Shown here piece after piece: positions 1-7,896 of a DNA stretch of 64,000 nucleotides. Made by a program: the position numbers and the translations under genes. The notes under the pieces were generated by a model, which saw only the letters and a program-made list of their open reading frames with translations, ran no database searches and was not told where the DNA came from. Each line of letters begins with the position of its first letter. Positions within the stretch are counted from its first letter, which is position 1. The stretch comes from Paenibacillus periandrae (GTDB lineage: Bacteria; Bacillota; Bacilli; Paenibacillales; NBRC-103111): the NCBI RefSeq assembly GCF_022458865.1, contig NZ_JAJNMU010000032.1, forward strand, positions 36,872 through 100,871, read 5' to 3'.

Positions 1-1008
1 CAGCTGCGCAGGGTTGCCAACCTTAAAAGCCAGGCGCAAGTCCTCATCTATCGGGTAAAAAGCAATCGACTTCTCCACAGCATCAGCATGCTCCCACTCC
101 AGATCATCGAGCCAAATAACTTCATTAGGGCCTGTATAATATTTATACTCCAATGCCGTTTTGGCCGATTCAAAGCTGGCCTTGGCATCAATGTTGAGGC
201 TGGCACCGATTCTGGAAACGCCTAAGGTAGCATAATAATGAAGCGTCCTTCGCAGGTTGCCGACTAATAAAAGCAGATCTGTTCGCAGCTGTTCTTTATC
301 GCTCGTGGAGCCATTAATCACAATAACAAATCGTTGATGGGCTTCATGAAAAATAAATTTGTGCTTCCAGCAGGCTAACGTTTCTTCAGCAATATTGATA
401 ATAGCAAAATTCATCAGCTGCTGGTCCTCATAGCTGTAGGGCTTGGGATGATCGGGGTCCTCCTCCACCTCCAGCACGGCCAATACATATGCCCCCTCCT
501 TCAGCCCGATCTGTAAAAAGGACGATTTTTCCACAAAAGATTGTGCGTTAATTTTGGCTCCCTCCAGAAGCGAAAGCATAAACCGGTAAACGATGAGCGG
601 CAAGTTTTCCTTGAGCTGGTTTTTGAGCTTCTTTTCTTCTTCCCACTCCCGTTTAATTTGCAGTAAAACCTTTAACAGCTGGTCAATATCCGGCGGCTTC
701 AACAAATAATCGGACGCACCGAGCTTGATCGCCTTTTGTGCATAAGCAAATTCATCGTGCCCGCTCAATATGACGGCTTTGATCGGCAGATTTCTTTTAC
801 CCACTTCCTCCAGCAGCTGCAAACCATCCATTCCCGGCATCTGACAGTCCACCAGTATCAAATCAGGTTCGTTCTTATGTATAAATGCCAAGCCTTCTAT
901 GCCATTCTCCGCTGCTGGAAGCCAGACAAATCCATGCTCCTCCCAATTAATAAGCGCTCTAAGCGCACGGGGCACAATTTCTTCGTCATCAATGACCATG
1001 ATTTTCAT
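1..1008 (-). CDS. YesN-type response regulator, C-terminal part cut off
   Basis: The reading frame starts at 1008 behind GGAGG at 1016-1020 and runs off the left edge after 336 codons. The N-terminus is a receiver domain with acidic pair D7/D8, phosphoacceptor D54 in ILVDCQMPGMDG and a conserved K in LLKPPD. A long linker follows, as in YesN-type regulators, which normally end in an AraC-type helix-turn-helix; that part lies outside the window. Its start overlaps the end of the kinase gene by 20 bp, so the two are probably translationally coupled. Inferred target: the divergent sugar ABC operon at 3048-6243. Confidence 0.9.
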   Translation of the reverse strand, partial: MKIMVIDDEEIVPRALRALINWEEHGFVWLPAAENGIEGLAFIHKNEPDLILVDCQMPGMDGLQLLEEVGKRNLPIKAVILSGHDEFAYAQKAIKLGASDYLLKPPDIDQLLKVLLQIKREWEEEKKLKNQLKENLPLIVYRFMLSLLEGAKINAQSFVEKSSFLQIGLKEGAYVLAVLEVEEDPDHPKPYSYEDQQLMNFAIINIAEETLACWKHKFIFHEAHQRFVIVINGSTSDKEQLRTDLLLLVGNLRRTLHYYATLGVSRIGASLNIDAKASFESAKTALEYKYYTGPNEVIWLDDLEWEHADAVEKSIAFYPIDEDLRLAFKVGNPAQL

Positions 1009-2788
1009 ATAATAACCTCCATTGCTCCTCGCTCTCGATCATCGGCAGACGCAGTGTCACTTTCGTTCCGACGAGCAGCTTGCTATCAATCATAAGCTCA
1101 TGCTCCGGACCAAACATCATCCGCAGCCGCTCGTTCACATTCCGAATTCCAAAGCCCTGCTTGCCTGAGGCGGAATCGTTTAACAGCTGCTCCTTCTTGT
1201 CAGGACTCAGACCGCAGCCGTTATCCTCGATAACCATCACAATCTGGTGGTCCACAATGCGACCTGAAATGATGAGTACACCCGGCTCGTTTTTCCGTTC
1301 GTTGAAGGCATGTAGAATCGCATTTTCCACAATAGGCTGCAGCAGCAATTTCATCGTCAAATATGAGCCTACCTCAGGATCTATGTCATATTTAGGTGTA
1401 AACCGTTTTGGAAATCGCGCATGCTGGATGCTGATGTAGGCTTTGATCTGGTTAATCTCCTGATCCAACGCATAATAATCATTCCCCTTGTTCAACGACA
1501 GCCGGAACAGCTCGCTAAGTGAATGCACGACTCTTGCGGTCTGCTCATCGCCATTGATTTTGGGATTAAGAAAAATAAAATCAAGGGTGTTATATAAAAA
1601 ATGAGGCTCAATCTGGGTTTGCAGCGTTTTCAGCTCGATGATCTTTTGATGCGTCTGACTCACATACACCTTTTGAATCAATTCATTCGTTTCCATCACC
1701 ATCTCGTTATATTTGTGGCTCAGCATACCAATCTCATCCTGTGAGGTGACGGCAACCTGCTGCTTGAAGTCTCCTCTTTTAAAATTATTCATCGATTTCA
1801 ACAGTATTTTGATAGGAGACGTGATACTCTTGGACAATACGACCGAAATCAGGCCGACGACTACCAGTAAGGTTAGTGATAACAACAAGGTCACCTTTAA
1901 CAGGATGCCGTGCTGCTTATGAATCACCTCTAGCGGTATAAAGCTCACAATATTCCACTCATACGGCTCGATGATGGTGCTGGAAACAAAATAATCCTTG
2001 CCCCCGATCGTGTAGCTTTCGGAGTGGTCCTTTTGAAATACCTTTTCCTTGAGCTTCAGGTCTTCAGTCAGCCTTTTTTTCAGAGCCGCATCCTCATGCT
2101 TGCTTGTAACCAGGTTATAATTGTTGTCAAAAATAAAAATGTTCGCGGAATTGACGATTTCAATATCTTTAATGATCTCTCCGATGGAATCACGATTGAC
2201 GCCCATGAACAGCATCCCCAGGCTTTTATCATGATCATAGGAATCGACAATTTTGCGGCCTACCATAATTTCATTGTAGCTATGCCCAAAGGTAAACAGC
2301 GAAGTACCGGAAAAGGTCCAGTAGGCACGCCCATCTCTGGCCGCTGTTGCGACATACAAGGGCTGATCCATCACTTCGGTATAAGGAATAACCTGTCGAA
2401 AATATTCACTGAAATCCCGGTACAGAAAACCGTTCTCACCATAAATCACAAGAAAGGTCACATATTTTTTGGCGATTTTGATGTTTTCCAGATAATCAAA
2501 GCTGGCTCCTTCCTTTGCTGTCAGCGATTGGGACGCTTTGTCTCCGAGGACATACTGCAGGCTTTCGTTATTCGTAATGTAGGAAGTGATATCCCCCGCA
2601 TCATCCAGCATCAGTTTAATATTGTTGCCGATCAGCTTCATCGTTTGTGACTGATTGCGGACGGACTCCTCCTCCAGAAAACGAGTCGCCATTGTATAGG
2701 AAAAGTACCCCAATGTAATTAAAGGAATCAACACTAATAATAAAAAGTAAACAAACAGCTTCAACTGAAGTCGTTTGAAAATGAACAT
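989..2788 (-). CDS. YesM-type sensor histidine kinase
   Basis: 599-aa membrane kinase. One membrane segment lies near residues 11-32 and another near 297-319, bracketing an extracellular sensor region. A HAMP linker follows, then a His_kinase domain with phosphoacceptor H396 in IEPHFLYN and an HATPase domain with a VENAILHAF N-box and an EDNGCGL G1 box. Kinases of this family pair with the response regulator encoded just downstream and usually sense extracellular sugars through or alongside an ABC binding protein. The divergent position next to the ABC operon supports that role. Confidence 0.92.
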   Translation of the reverse strand: MFIFKRLQLKLFVYFLLLVLIPLITLGYFSYTMATRFLEEESVRNQSQTMKLIGNNIKLMLDDAGDITSYITNNESLQYVLGDKASQSLTAKEGASFDYLENIKIAKKYVTFLVIYGENGFLYRDFSEYFRQVIPYTEVMDQPLYVATAARDGRAYWTFSGTSLFTFGHSYNEIMVGRKIVDSYDHDKSLGMLFMGVNRDSIGEIIKDIEIVNSANIFIFDNNYNLVTSKHEDAALKKRLTEDLKLKEKVFQKDHSESYTIGGKDYFVSSTIIEPYEWNIVSFIPLEVIHKQHGILLKVTLLLSLTLLVVVGLISVVLSKSITSPIKILLKSMNNFKRGDFKQQVAVTSQDEIGMLSHKYNEMVMETNELIQKVYVSQTHQKIIELKTLQTQIEPHFLYNTLDFIFLNPKINGDEQTARVVHSLSELFRLSLNKGNDYYALDQEINQIKAYISIQHARFPKRFTPKYDIDPEVGSYLTMKLLLQPIVENAILHAFNERKNEPGVLIISGRIVDHQIVMVIEDNGCGLSPDKKEQLLNDSASGKQGFGIRNVNERLRMMFGPEHELMIDSKLLVGTKVTLRLPMIESEEQWRLLYENHGH

Positions 2789-2974
2789 ACCGGATGCCTC
2801 CCAAAGCCGACTTACTATAAATAGTAAGAATGTACACCCAATGGCAGCTTACTGCTGAGCAGGCGGATGTCTCTCTCCATTCAATCTAACAGAAGGTGCT
2901 TTTAGTGTTCAAGGATTATTCGTAGATTGTGGATTTTCCCTTTATAAAGTCCACCAAACCTTTATTTTGTCACA

Positions 2975-3003
2975 TTGTTGCAGATCGGTCAGGCAGATAA
3001 GAT
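2975..3003 (+). promoter_or_regulatory. Candidate sigma-A promoter of sugar ABC operon
   Basis: TTGTTG, then a 17-base spacer, then TAAGAT, 45 bases upstream of the binding-protein start codon. The -35 is only a partial match, so this is a candidate. No catabolite-repression operator was obvious nearby. Confidence 0.4.
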
Positions 3004-3047
3004 AGACAGTGTAGAAATTGAGAATGACCACCAGGGAGGGTTAAACC

Positions 3048-4418
3048 ATGAATCAGAAGTTGAACAAATGGAACCGGGGATCGATCCGGACAGGTGCAGC
3101 CGCATTGGCGCTTACACTAGCACTTACGGGGTGCGGGGACAGCAAGGCTCCTGCTGCTGCAACCGATAAAACAGCAAAACCGCAGGCTAGTGAAATCGAT
3201 TGGAAAATGGTAAAAGCGGATATTCGCTTTGTGTTCCCGGGTACTTCAGAGGCGGAAAAAGAGCTGGCCGAGCAATTCAAGACCAAAATGAAGGAGAAAT
3301 ACCCGAACGTCAACATCGAGTACATGTATTTGTCCTGGACAGATATGGAGAAAAAGCTGGCGGTTATGATCAGCTCTGGAGATAGTCCCGATATTACACA
3401 AACCCAGGATGTAACGAACCTCGTGCAGCTTGGCGGCTTGGAGGATCTCACACCTTACTTTCAAAAACAAGGCGTACAGCTGAAGAAGGAGGATTTTCTT
3501 CCGGGGACGATGGAATATGCCCAGCAGGATGGCAAGCTGTATGCAGTTCCGAATCTGGCGAACTCCTTCACTTTGGTTGTCAATGAGAAGATGCTGAACG
3601 AGGCTGGCATGAAGCTCGATGAGCTGAAAACATGGGCAGATGTGGAAAAAGCAGCCAAGCAGATGACCAAGGATGGCAAATACGGCTTTGGCTACCCGCT
3701 CGGTGTGCCCCGTTTTGCATTCCGTGTTCCGTTCACGGCCGCTTACAGCAACGATCTGGTGCTTAACGATACGACCGAGGCGAGTAAGAAAAAGTATCTG
3801 GAGACGCTGGAGCATTTCAAAAATCTCGAAGCTTACCAGCCTAAATCACATATCACCTGGGGCTATCCGGAAATGTTCCGCGCCTTCAGTAATGGAGAGG
3901 TCGGGATGATCGCAGCGGGAACGTATTTTACGGCAAATGTATACAGCATCAATCCTGATATTGTCAAGGTTTCACGGGCAATCGCTTATCCGAAGGGTCC
4001 TTCCGGCACGAAAGCCAAAGCTCCGGTATCCAATGTAGGTGTCGCGATGTTCAAGGGCAGTAAAAATAAAGATGTGGCCTGGAAGCTGATGGAGGAATGG
4101 TCCTCACAGGAATATAACAGTACGCAGGCTGCTGTCGTTAACGTAACCGCTTTAAAAAGCACAAACCTCGACGAAATCGTCAAAAAAGCAGAGAAGGCTT
4201 ACCCGAAAGCAATCGAGGGCCACAAAGTGCTGCTTAAGGATTTTAACGAATTACTGGCAGCGTCCGGCGTACCGATGGATAAAATCCCCGGACAAAGCGA
4301 GATGGAAACCGTCGTTCAGGAGCAGATCGTCAAGATGCTGACCGGTAAAAGCACAACAGAGGAAGCCTATAAAGGGATCAAGGAAGGCATTGACAAAATC
4401 AAGGATAAATTTAAATAG
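3048..4418 (+). CDS. Sugar ABC transporter substrate-binding lipoprotein
   Basis: 456 aa. The N-terminus is a lipoprotein signal with lipobox LTGC, giving lipid-anchored C29, followed by a short Ala/Thr/Lys-rich tether and a family 1 extracellular solute-binding fold. It should capture a sugar or oligosaccharide outside the cell and hand it to the two permeases that follow. The start has a strong ribosome site, AGGGAGGG, 7 bases upstream. No ATPase is encoded with it; such importers usually share an MsmX-type ATPase encoded elsewhere. The sugar cannot be read from sequence. Confidence 0.93.
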   Translation: MNQKLNKWNRGSIRTGAAALALTLALTGCGDSKAPAAATDKTAKPQASEIDWKMVKADIRFVFPGTSEAEKELAEQFKTKMKEKYPNVNIEYMYLSWTDMEKKLAVMISSGDSPDITQTQDVTNLVQLGGLEDLTPYFQKQGVQLKKEDFLPGTMEYAQQDGKLYAVPNLANSFTLVVNEKMLNEAGMKLDELKTWADVEKAAKQMTKDGKYGFGYPLGVPRFAFRVPFTAAYSNDLVLNDTTEASKKKYLETLEHFKNLEAYQPKSHITWGYPEMFRAFSNGEVGMIAAGTYFTANVYSINPDIVKVSRAIAYPKGPSGTKAKAPVSNVGVAMFKGSKNKDVAWKLMEEWSSQEYNSTQAAVVNVTALKSTNLDEIVKKAEKAYPKAIEGHKVLLKDFNELLAASGVPMDKIPGQSEMETVVQEQIVKMLTGKSTTEEAYKGIKEGIDKIKDKFK

Positions 4419-4446
4419 AGCTTGGACGGAATGGATGTGAGGAGAA

Positions 4447-5391
4447 ATGTCGAAAATACTGGAATTTAGAGAAGCGGCTCCACAGGAAATTTTCCGTAGG
4501 GGCCGATGGAAATCTTTTGTTCGCTCACATGGCTTCGGTTATGTATTGCTGGCGCCTGTCGTCTTGTATCTGATCGCTTTTCAGTTTTATCCGTTGTTTG
4601 AAACGATCCGACTGAGCTTCTACGATTACTCGCTGATTTCGGGCAAATCGATGACTTTTGCAGGCTTCGGAAATTACAAGGAATTACTGACCCATGACAA
4701 AGCATTTTGGCGAATTTTCATTAACAGTCTTGTATGGGTAATCGGCTCTACGGCACTGCAATTTCTGATTGCCATCCCGGCTTCTTTGATTCTGTTCTCC
4801 AAAATCCGTGGGCGCGGTTTATGGAGGGGGCTGATGATGGTTCCTTGGGTGTCCCCTGTGGTCATTATCGGCATCGTATGGAAATGGATTTATGATGGTC
4901 ATTATGGGTTATTCAATTATTATTTAAAAAGTCTGCATCTGATCCAGGACGATGTCATCTGGCTCGGCCACGATACGCTGGTTTGGCCCGCTCTTCTGCT
5001 CACCTCTGCCTGGAAGGGATTCCCATACATCGCACTGATGCTTATTTCAGGACTTACAGGAATTTCCAAAGAAATGTTGGAGGCCGCCCATGTCGATGGA
5101 GCAACAGCCTGGCAGCGGTTCACCCGCATTACACTGCCACTGCTCAAGCCGATCATGTATGTCACCGGACTGGTCAGCCTTGTGTCCTCTTGGACGAAAT
5201 TCGAGATGATTTGGGCGCTGACCGGCGGCGGACCTGGCTATGCCACCAGCATACTGCCGACCTACCTGTATACGAACTCTTTTGTATATTTTGATTTGGG
5301 TAAAGGCTCAGCCATTGCATCCTTGTCCATGCTGCTCGTCATCATCATTGTTATGCTCTATTCTCGGCTGTTCGGCCGAAATATGGACTAG
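4447..5391 (+). CDS. Sugar ABC transporter permease, MalF/UgpA type
   Basis: 314 aa with six predicted membrane segments. The EAA loop that docks the ATPase is EAAHVDGATAWQRFTRITLP. It lies 28 bp after the binding-protein gene behind GAGGAG and should form the import channel with the following permease. Confidence 0.93.
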   Translation: MSKILEFREAAPQEIFRRGRWKSFVRSHGFGYVLLAPVVLYLIAFQFYPLFETIRLSFYDYSLISGKSMTFAGFGNYKELLTHDKAFWRIFINSLVWVIGSTALQFLIAIPASLILFSKIRGRGLWRGLMMVPWVSPVVIIGIVWKWIYDGHYGLFNYYLKSLHLIQDDVIWLGHDTLVWPALLLTSAWKGFPYIALMLISGLTGISKEMLEAAHVDGATAWQRFTRITLPLLKPIMYVTGLVSLVSSWTKFEMIWALTGGGPGYATSILPTYLYTNSFVYFDLGKGSAIASLSMLLVIIIVMLYSRLFGRNMD

Positions 5392-5403
5392 GAGGGGCTG
5401 AAA

Positions 5404-6243
5404 CTGAAAGTATCCACTGTACACCACATATCCAAATACATCTGGCTGCTGCTATTGATGGCTTTTACTCTGCTACCCTTCTTCTGGCTGATCGATACGA
5501 CGTTCAAAAAAGATACCGAAATGTTCGCGACCATCCCCACATGGTGGATACAGGAGCCTACGTGGCAGCATTACCTGTGGGCGCTGAACGATAAGGGCCT
5601 GCAGCTAACCAGACTGCTTATGAATTCCATTATTGTCTGTGCAATTACTGCCTTCATTACCGGATTTATTGCCTGCATCAGCGGTTATGGACTGGCGAGG
5701 TATAAGGTCCCCGGTATCGGACTCGTCGTTATTCTAATCGTACTGGCACAAATGATCCAGGGTCCGCTTATCATGATTCCATGGTATAAGATGGCTTCCG
5801 CCTTTTCCCTATTAAACACGAAATCGATTCTGGTGCTCATCTATGGTACATTGACGATCCCGGTCGGGGTTTGGATCATGAGCGGCTTTTTCAAAACGAT
5901 CCCTATCGAGCTGGAGGAAGCTGCCTACATGGACGGGGCCGGAAAGCTGCGAACACTATTCACCGTGATTATTCCTCTCGCACTGCCAGGACTTGTAGCC
6001 ATCAGCCTGTATGCGTTCATTCTTGGCTGGAACGATTACCAGTACGCGTTGATTTTGACCAACTCGATTTCAGCCAAGACGGTTCAGGTCGGGATCGCTG
6101 AGCTGATGGAAAGCATGGGCTCCACAAATTGGGGCGGACTCATGGCAAGCGGCGTCATCGTGATATTGCCGATCATCCTGATCTTTGCTTTGATCCAGAG
6201 ATTCCTTATTGAAGGCATGACAGCCGGAAGTGTTAAGGGCTAG
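5404..6243 (+). CDS. Sugar ABC transporter permease, MalG/UgpE type; probable CTG start
   Basis: 279 aa from the proposed start. The EAA loop reads EEAAYMDGAGKLRTLFTVII, typical of the second permease of carbohydrate importers. The first ATG in frame (5458) lies inside the first membrane helix and has no ribosome site. GGAGGGG at 5391-5397 overlaps the end of the previous gene and sits 6 bases before CTG at 5404, which restores LKVSTVHHISKYIWLLLL and a full first helix with a basic N-terminus. A CTG start is therefore proposed. CTG starts are rare, so the exact start is less certain than the gene. Confidence 0.85.
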   Translation: MKVSTVHHISKYIWLLLLMAFTLLPFFWLIDTTFKKDTEMFATIPTWWIQEPTWQHYLWALNDKGLQLTRLLMNSIIVCAITAFITGFIACISGYGLARYKVPGIGLVVILIVLAQMIQGPLIMIPWYKMASAFSLLNTKSILVLIYGTLTIPVGVWIMSGFFKTIPIELEEAAYMDGAGKLRTLFTVIIPLALPGLVAISLYAFILGWNDYQYALILTNSISAKTVQVGIAELMESMGSTNWGGLMASGVIVILPIILIFALIQRFLIEGMTAGSVKG

Positions 6244-6266
6244 CCAATGATATATCTTGAATAACG

Positions 6267-6509
6267 TTACATCCGTAAAGCCATATAGCCCATAATCAAC
6301 GTTAATACGGCCAAGATAATCACAATATATATGAGCTTCCTTACCGACCTGTTGTTTTTCCTTTTATCGGCCTCAACATGTAGCACCTTCTGAACCGCAT
6401 CAGCCATCAGATTAAATTTTTCTTCTGTTGTGTGGATGACAATTCCACCACAATGAGAGCAAAGTCGCTTAAACTCCGTTTGTTGAGAGCAGTGAGGGCA
6501 CTCGACCAT
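6267..6509 (-). CDS. Small zinc-ribbon membrane protein
   Basis: 80 aa. The N-terminus has two CxxC knuckles (CPHC and CSHC) separated by 9 residues, as in a zinc ribbon. The C-terminus is one hydrophobic helix near residues 58-77. AAGGTGG lies just before the start. It follows the C-S lyase gene but a hairpin lies between them. The family was not recognised; the cytosolic zinc knuckle and single anchor are all that can be stated. Confidence 0.7.
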   Translation of the reverse strand: MVECPHCSQQTEFKRLCSHCGGIVIHTTEEKFNLMADAVQKVLHVEADKRKNNRSVRKLIYIVIILAVLTLIMGYMALRM

Positions 6510-6523
6510 AATTTGTGACCACC

Positions 6524-6556
6524 TTTTAAAAAGAGCAGCCCACTTGAGGCTGCTCT
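6524..6556 (-). terminator. Terminator after C-S lyase gene
   Basis: A perfect 9-bp stem (AGAGCAGCC with GGCTGCTCT, 7-base loop) at 6532-6556 is followed on the minus strand by TTTTT. The T-run abuts the ribosome site of the small zinc-ribbon gene, so readthrough could still feed that gene. Confidence 0.7.
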
Positions 6557-6602
6557 ACGATTATTTGTGTCTTTCCGCTTGTTGAACTCTGCTTCAACTT
6601 GC

Positions 6603-7784
6603 TTATCCGCGCTTACTGCTGTTTGCAGCATCGCAGAACTGCCTAAGCGCCTGCTCCACAATCGATCTTGGGCAAGCCAGATTGATACGCAGCCAGCCTT
6701 CTCCTTCGGTCCCAAATACGGATCCTTCGCTAAATGCCACTTTAGCCTGACGGAACATCAAGTCCTTAAGCCCTTTGATGTCCAGTCCAAGCTCCCGGCA
6801 ATCCATCCACAATAGGTAGGTACTCTCCGGATATAGCGGCTTTACTTCCGGTAAATGCTCAGCCAAATAAGCAAGTGTGTAATCCAGGTTACCTTTGACA
6901 TAAACCATCATTTCATCGAGCCAAGCCTCACCTTCATTATAGGCCACCTCAACGGCATCCTGTGCAAAATGCTGCGCCATATGTAGGCTAAGCGTTTTGA
7001 GACGCTGATCGATTGTCCGTTTGAGGCTGGCATTAGAGGTCACAATAAAGGAAGTGTGCAGCCCTGGCAAATTGAACGTTTTGGTAGCAGCCAGGCATGT
7101 AATCGTGATGTCGGCTAGCTCGGGAGACAACGAAGCGAACGGTATGTGCGGGTGTCCCGGGAATGTCAGGTCACAATGAATTTCATCGGATATGACGATT
7201 ACCCCATACTGCAGGCAGAGCTCACCCAGCTTGAGCAGCTCTTCACGCTCCCACACACGTCCTCCCGGATTGTGAGGGCTGCACAGCAGCAGCAGTTTGG
7301 CGCCACCCTTGAACAATGACTCCAAATGCTCATAATCCATCTCGAAGCGCCCATTTTGCAGAAGCAGCGAGTTTTTGGCAACAACACGTCCATTGCTTTG
7401 AATCACATCATAGAAAGGGTAATACACAGGGGATTGGATGACAACCTGTCCGCCTGGCTCGCTGAACAAATCCACTGCCAGACTTAGCGAGGTCACGATA
7501 CTTGGTGAATCCGTTATCCAGTTGGTCTCAATATCCCAATAATGACGGCGTTTAAACCAGTTTACAATCGATTCCAAATAACTGTCCGTGCGGATTGCAT
7601 ATCCATAAATACCCAGCTCGGCACGCTGCTTCAGTACCTCCTGAATGGCAGGAGGAGCCAAAAAGTCCATATCAGCTACCCATAGCGGGAGAATATCCGG
7701 TTCCCCGAACAGCTTGCCGCCTTGATCCCATTTATATGAGCGAGTATTCCGTCTATCGTTTAATTGATCAAAATTGTAAGCCAA
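6603..7784 (-). CDS. MalY/PatB-type pyridoxal-phosphate C-S lyase
   Basis: 393 aa, full length for the family. It is a fold-type I aminotransferase-like protein with the PLP lysine in AATKTFNLPGL and the SPVYYPFY and SDEIHCDL motifs typical of MalY/PatB. These enzymes cleave cystathionine or cysteine conjugates to thiol, pyruvate and ammonia in the cytosol. Aminotransferase activity is the main alternative. No sulfur genes are adjacent to refine the substrate. Confidence 0.88.
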   Translation of the reverse strand: MAYNFDQLNDRRNTRSYKWDQGGKLFGEPDILPLWVADMDFLAPPAIQEVLKQRAELGIYGYAIRTDSYLESIVNWFKRRHYWDIETNWITDSPSIVTSLSLAVDLFSEPGGQVVIQSPVYYPFYDVIQSNGRVVAKNSLLLQNGRFEMDYEHLESLFKGGAKLLLLCSPHNPGGRVWEREELLKLGELCLQYGVIVISDEIHCDLTFPGHPHIPFASLSPELADITITCLAATKTFNLPGLHTSFIVTSNASLKRTIDQRLKTLSLHMAQHFAQDAVEVAYNEGEAWLDEMMVYVKGNLDYTLAYLAEHLPEVKPLYPESTYLLWMDCRELGLDIKGLKDLMFRQAKVAFSEGSVFGTEGEGWLRINLACPRSIVEQALRQFCDAANSSKRG

Positions 7785-7896
7785 ACAAGGTCACCTCATT
7801 ATCGATTTTTTAAAATTATACCATTAGTGGCGAGCCCTGTATAACAACATTTCTTGAACATCCCGATAAACGAAGCTTTACCTATGGACTGCAGCT

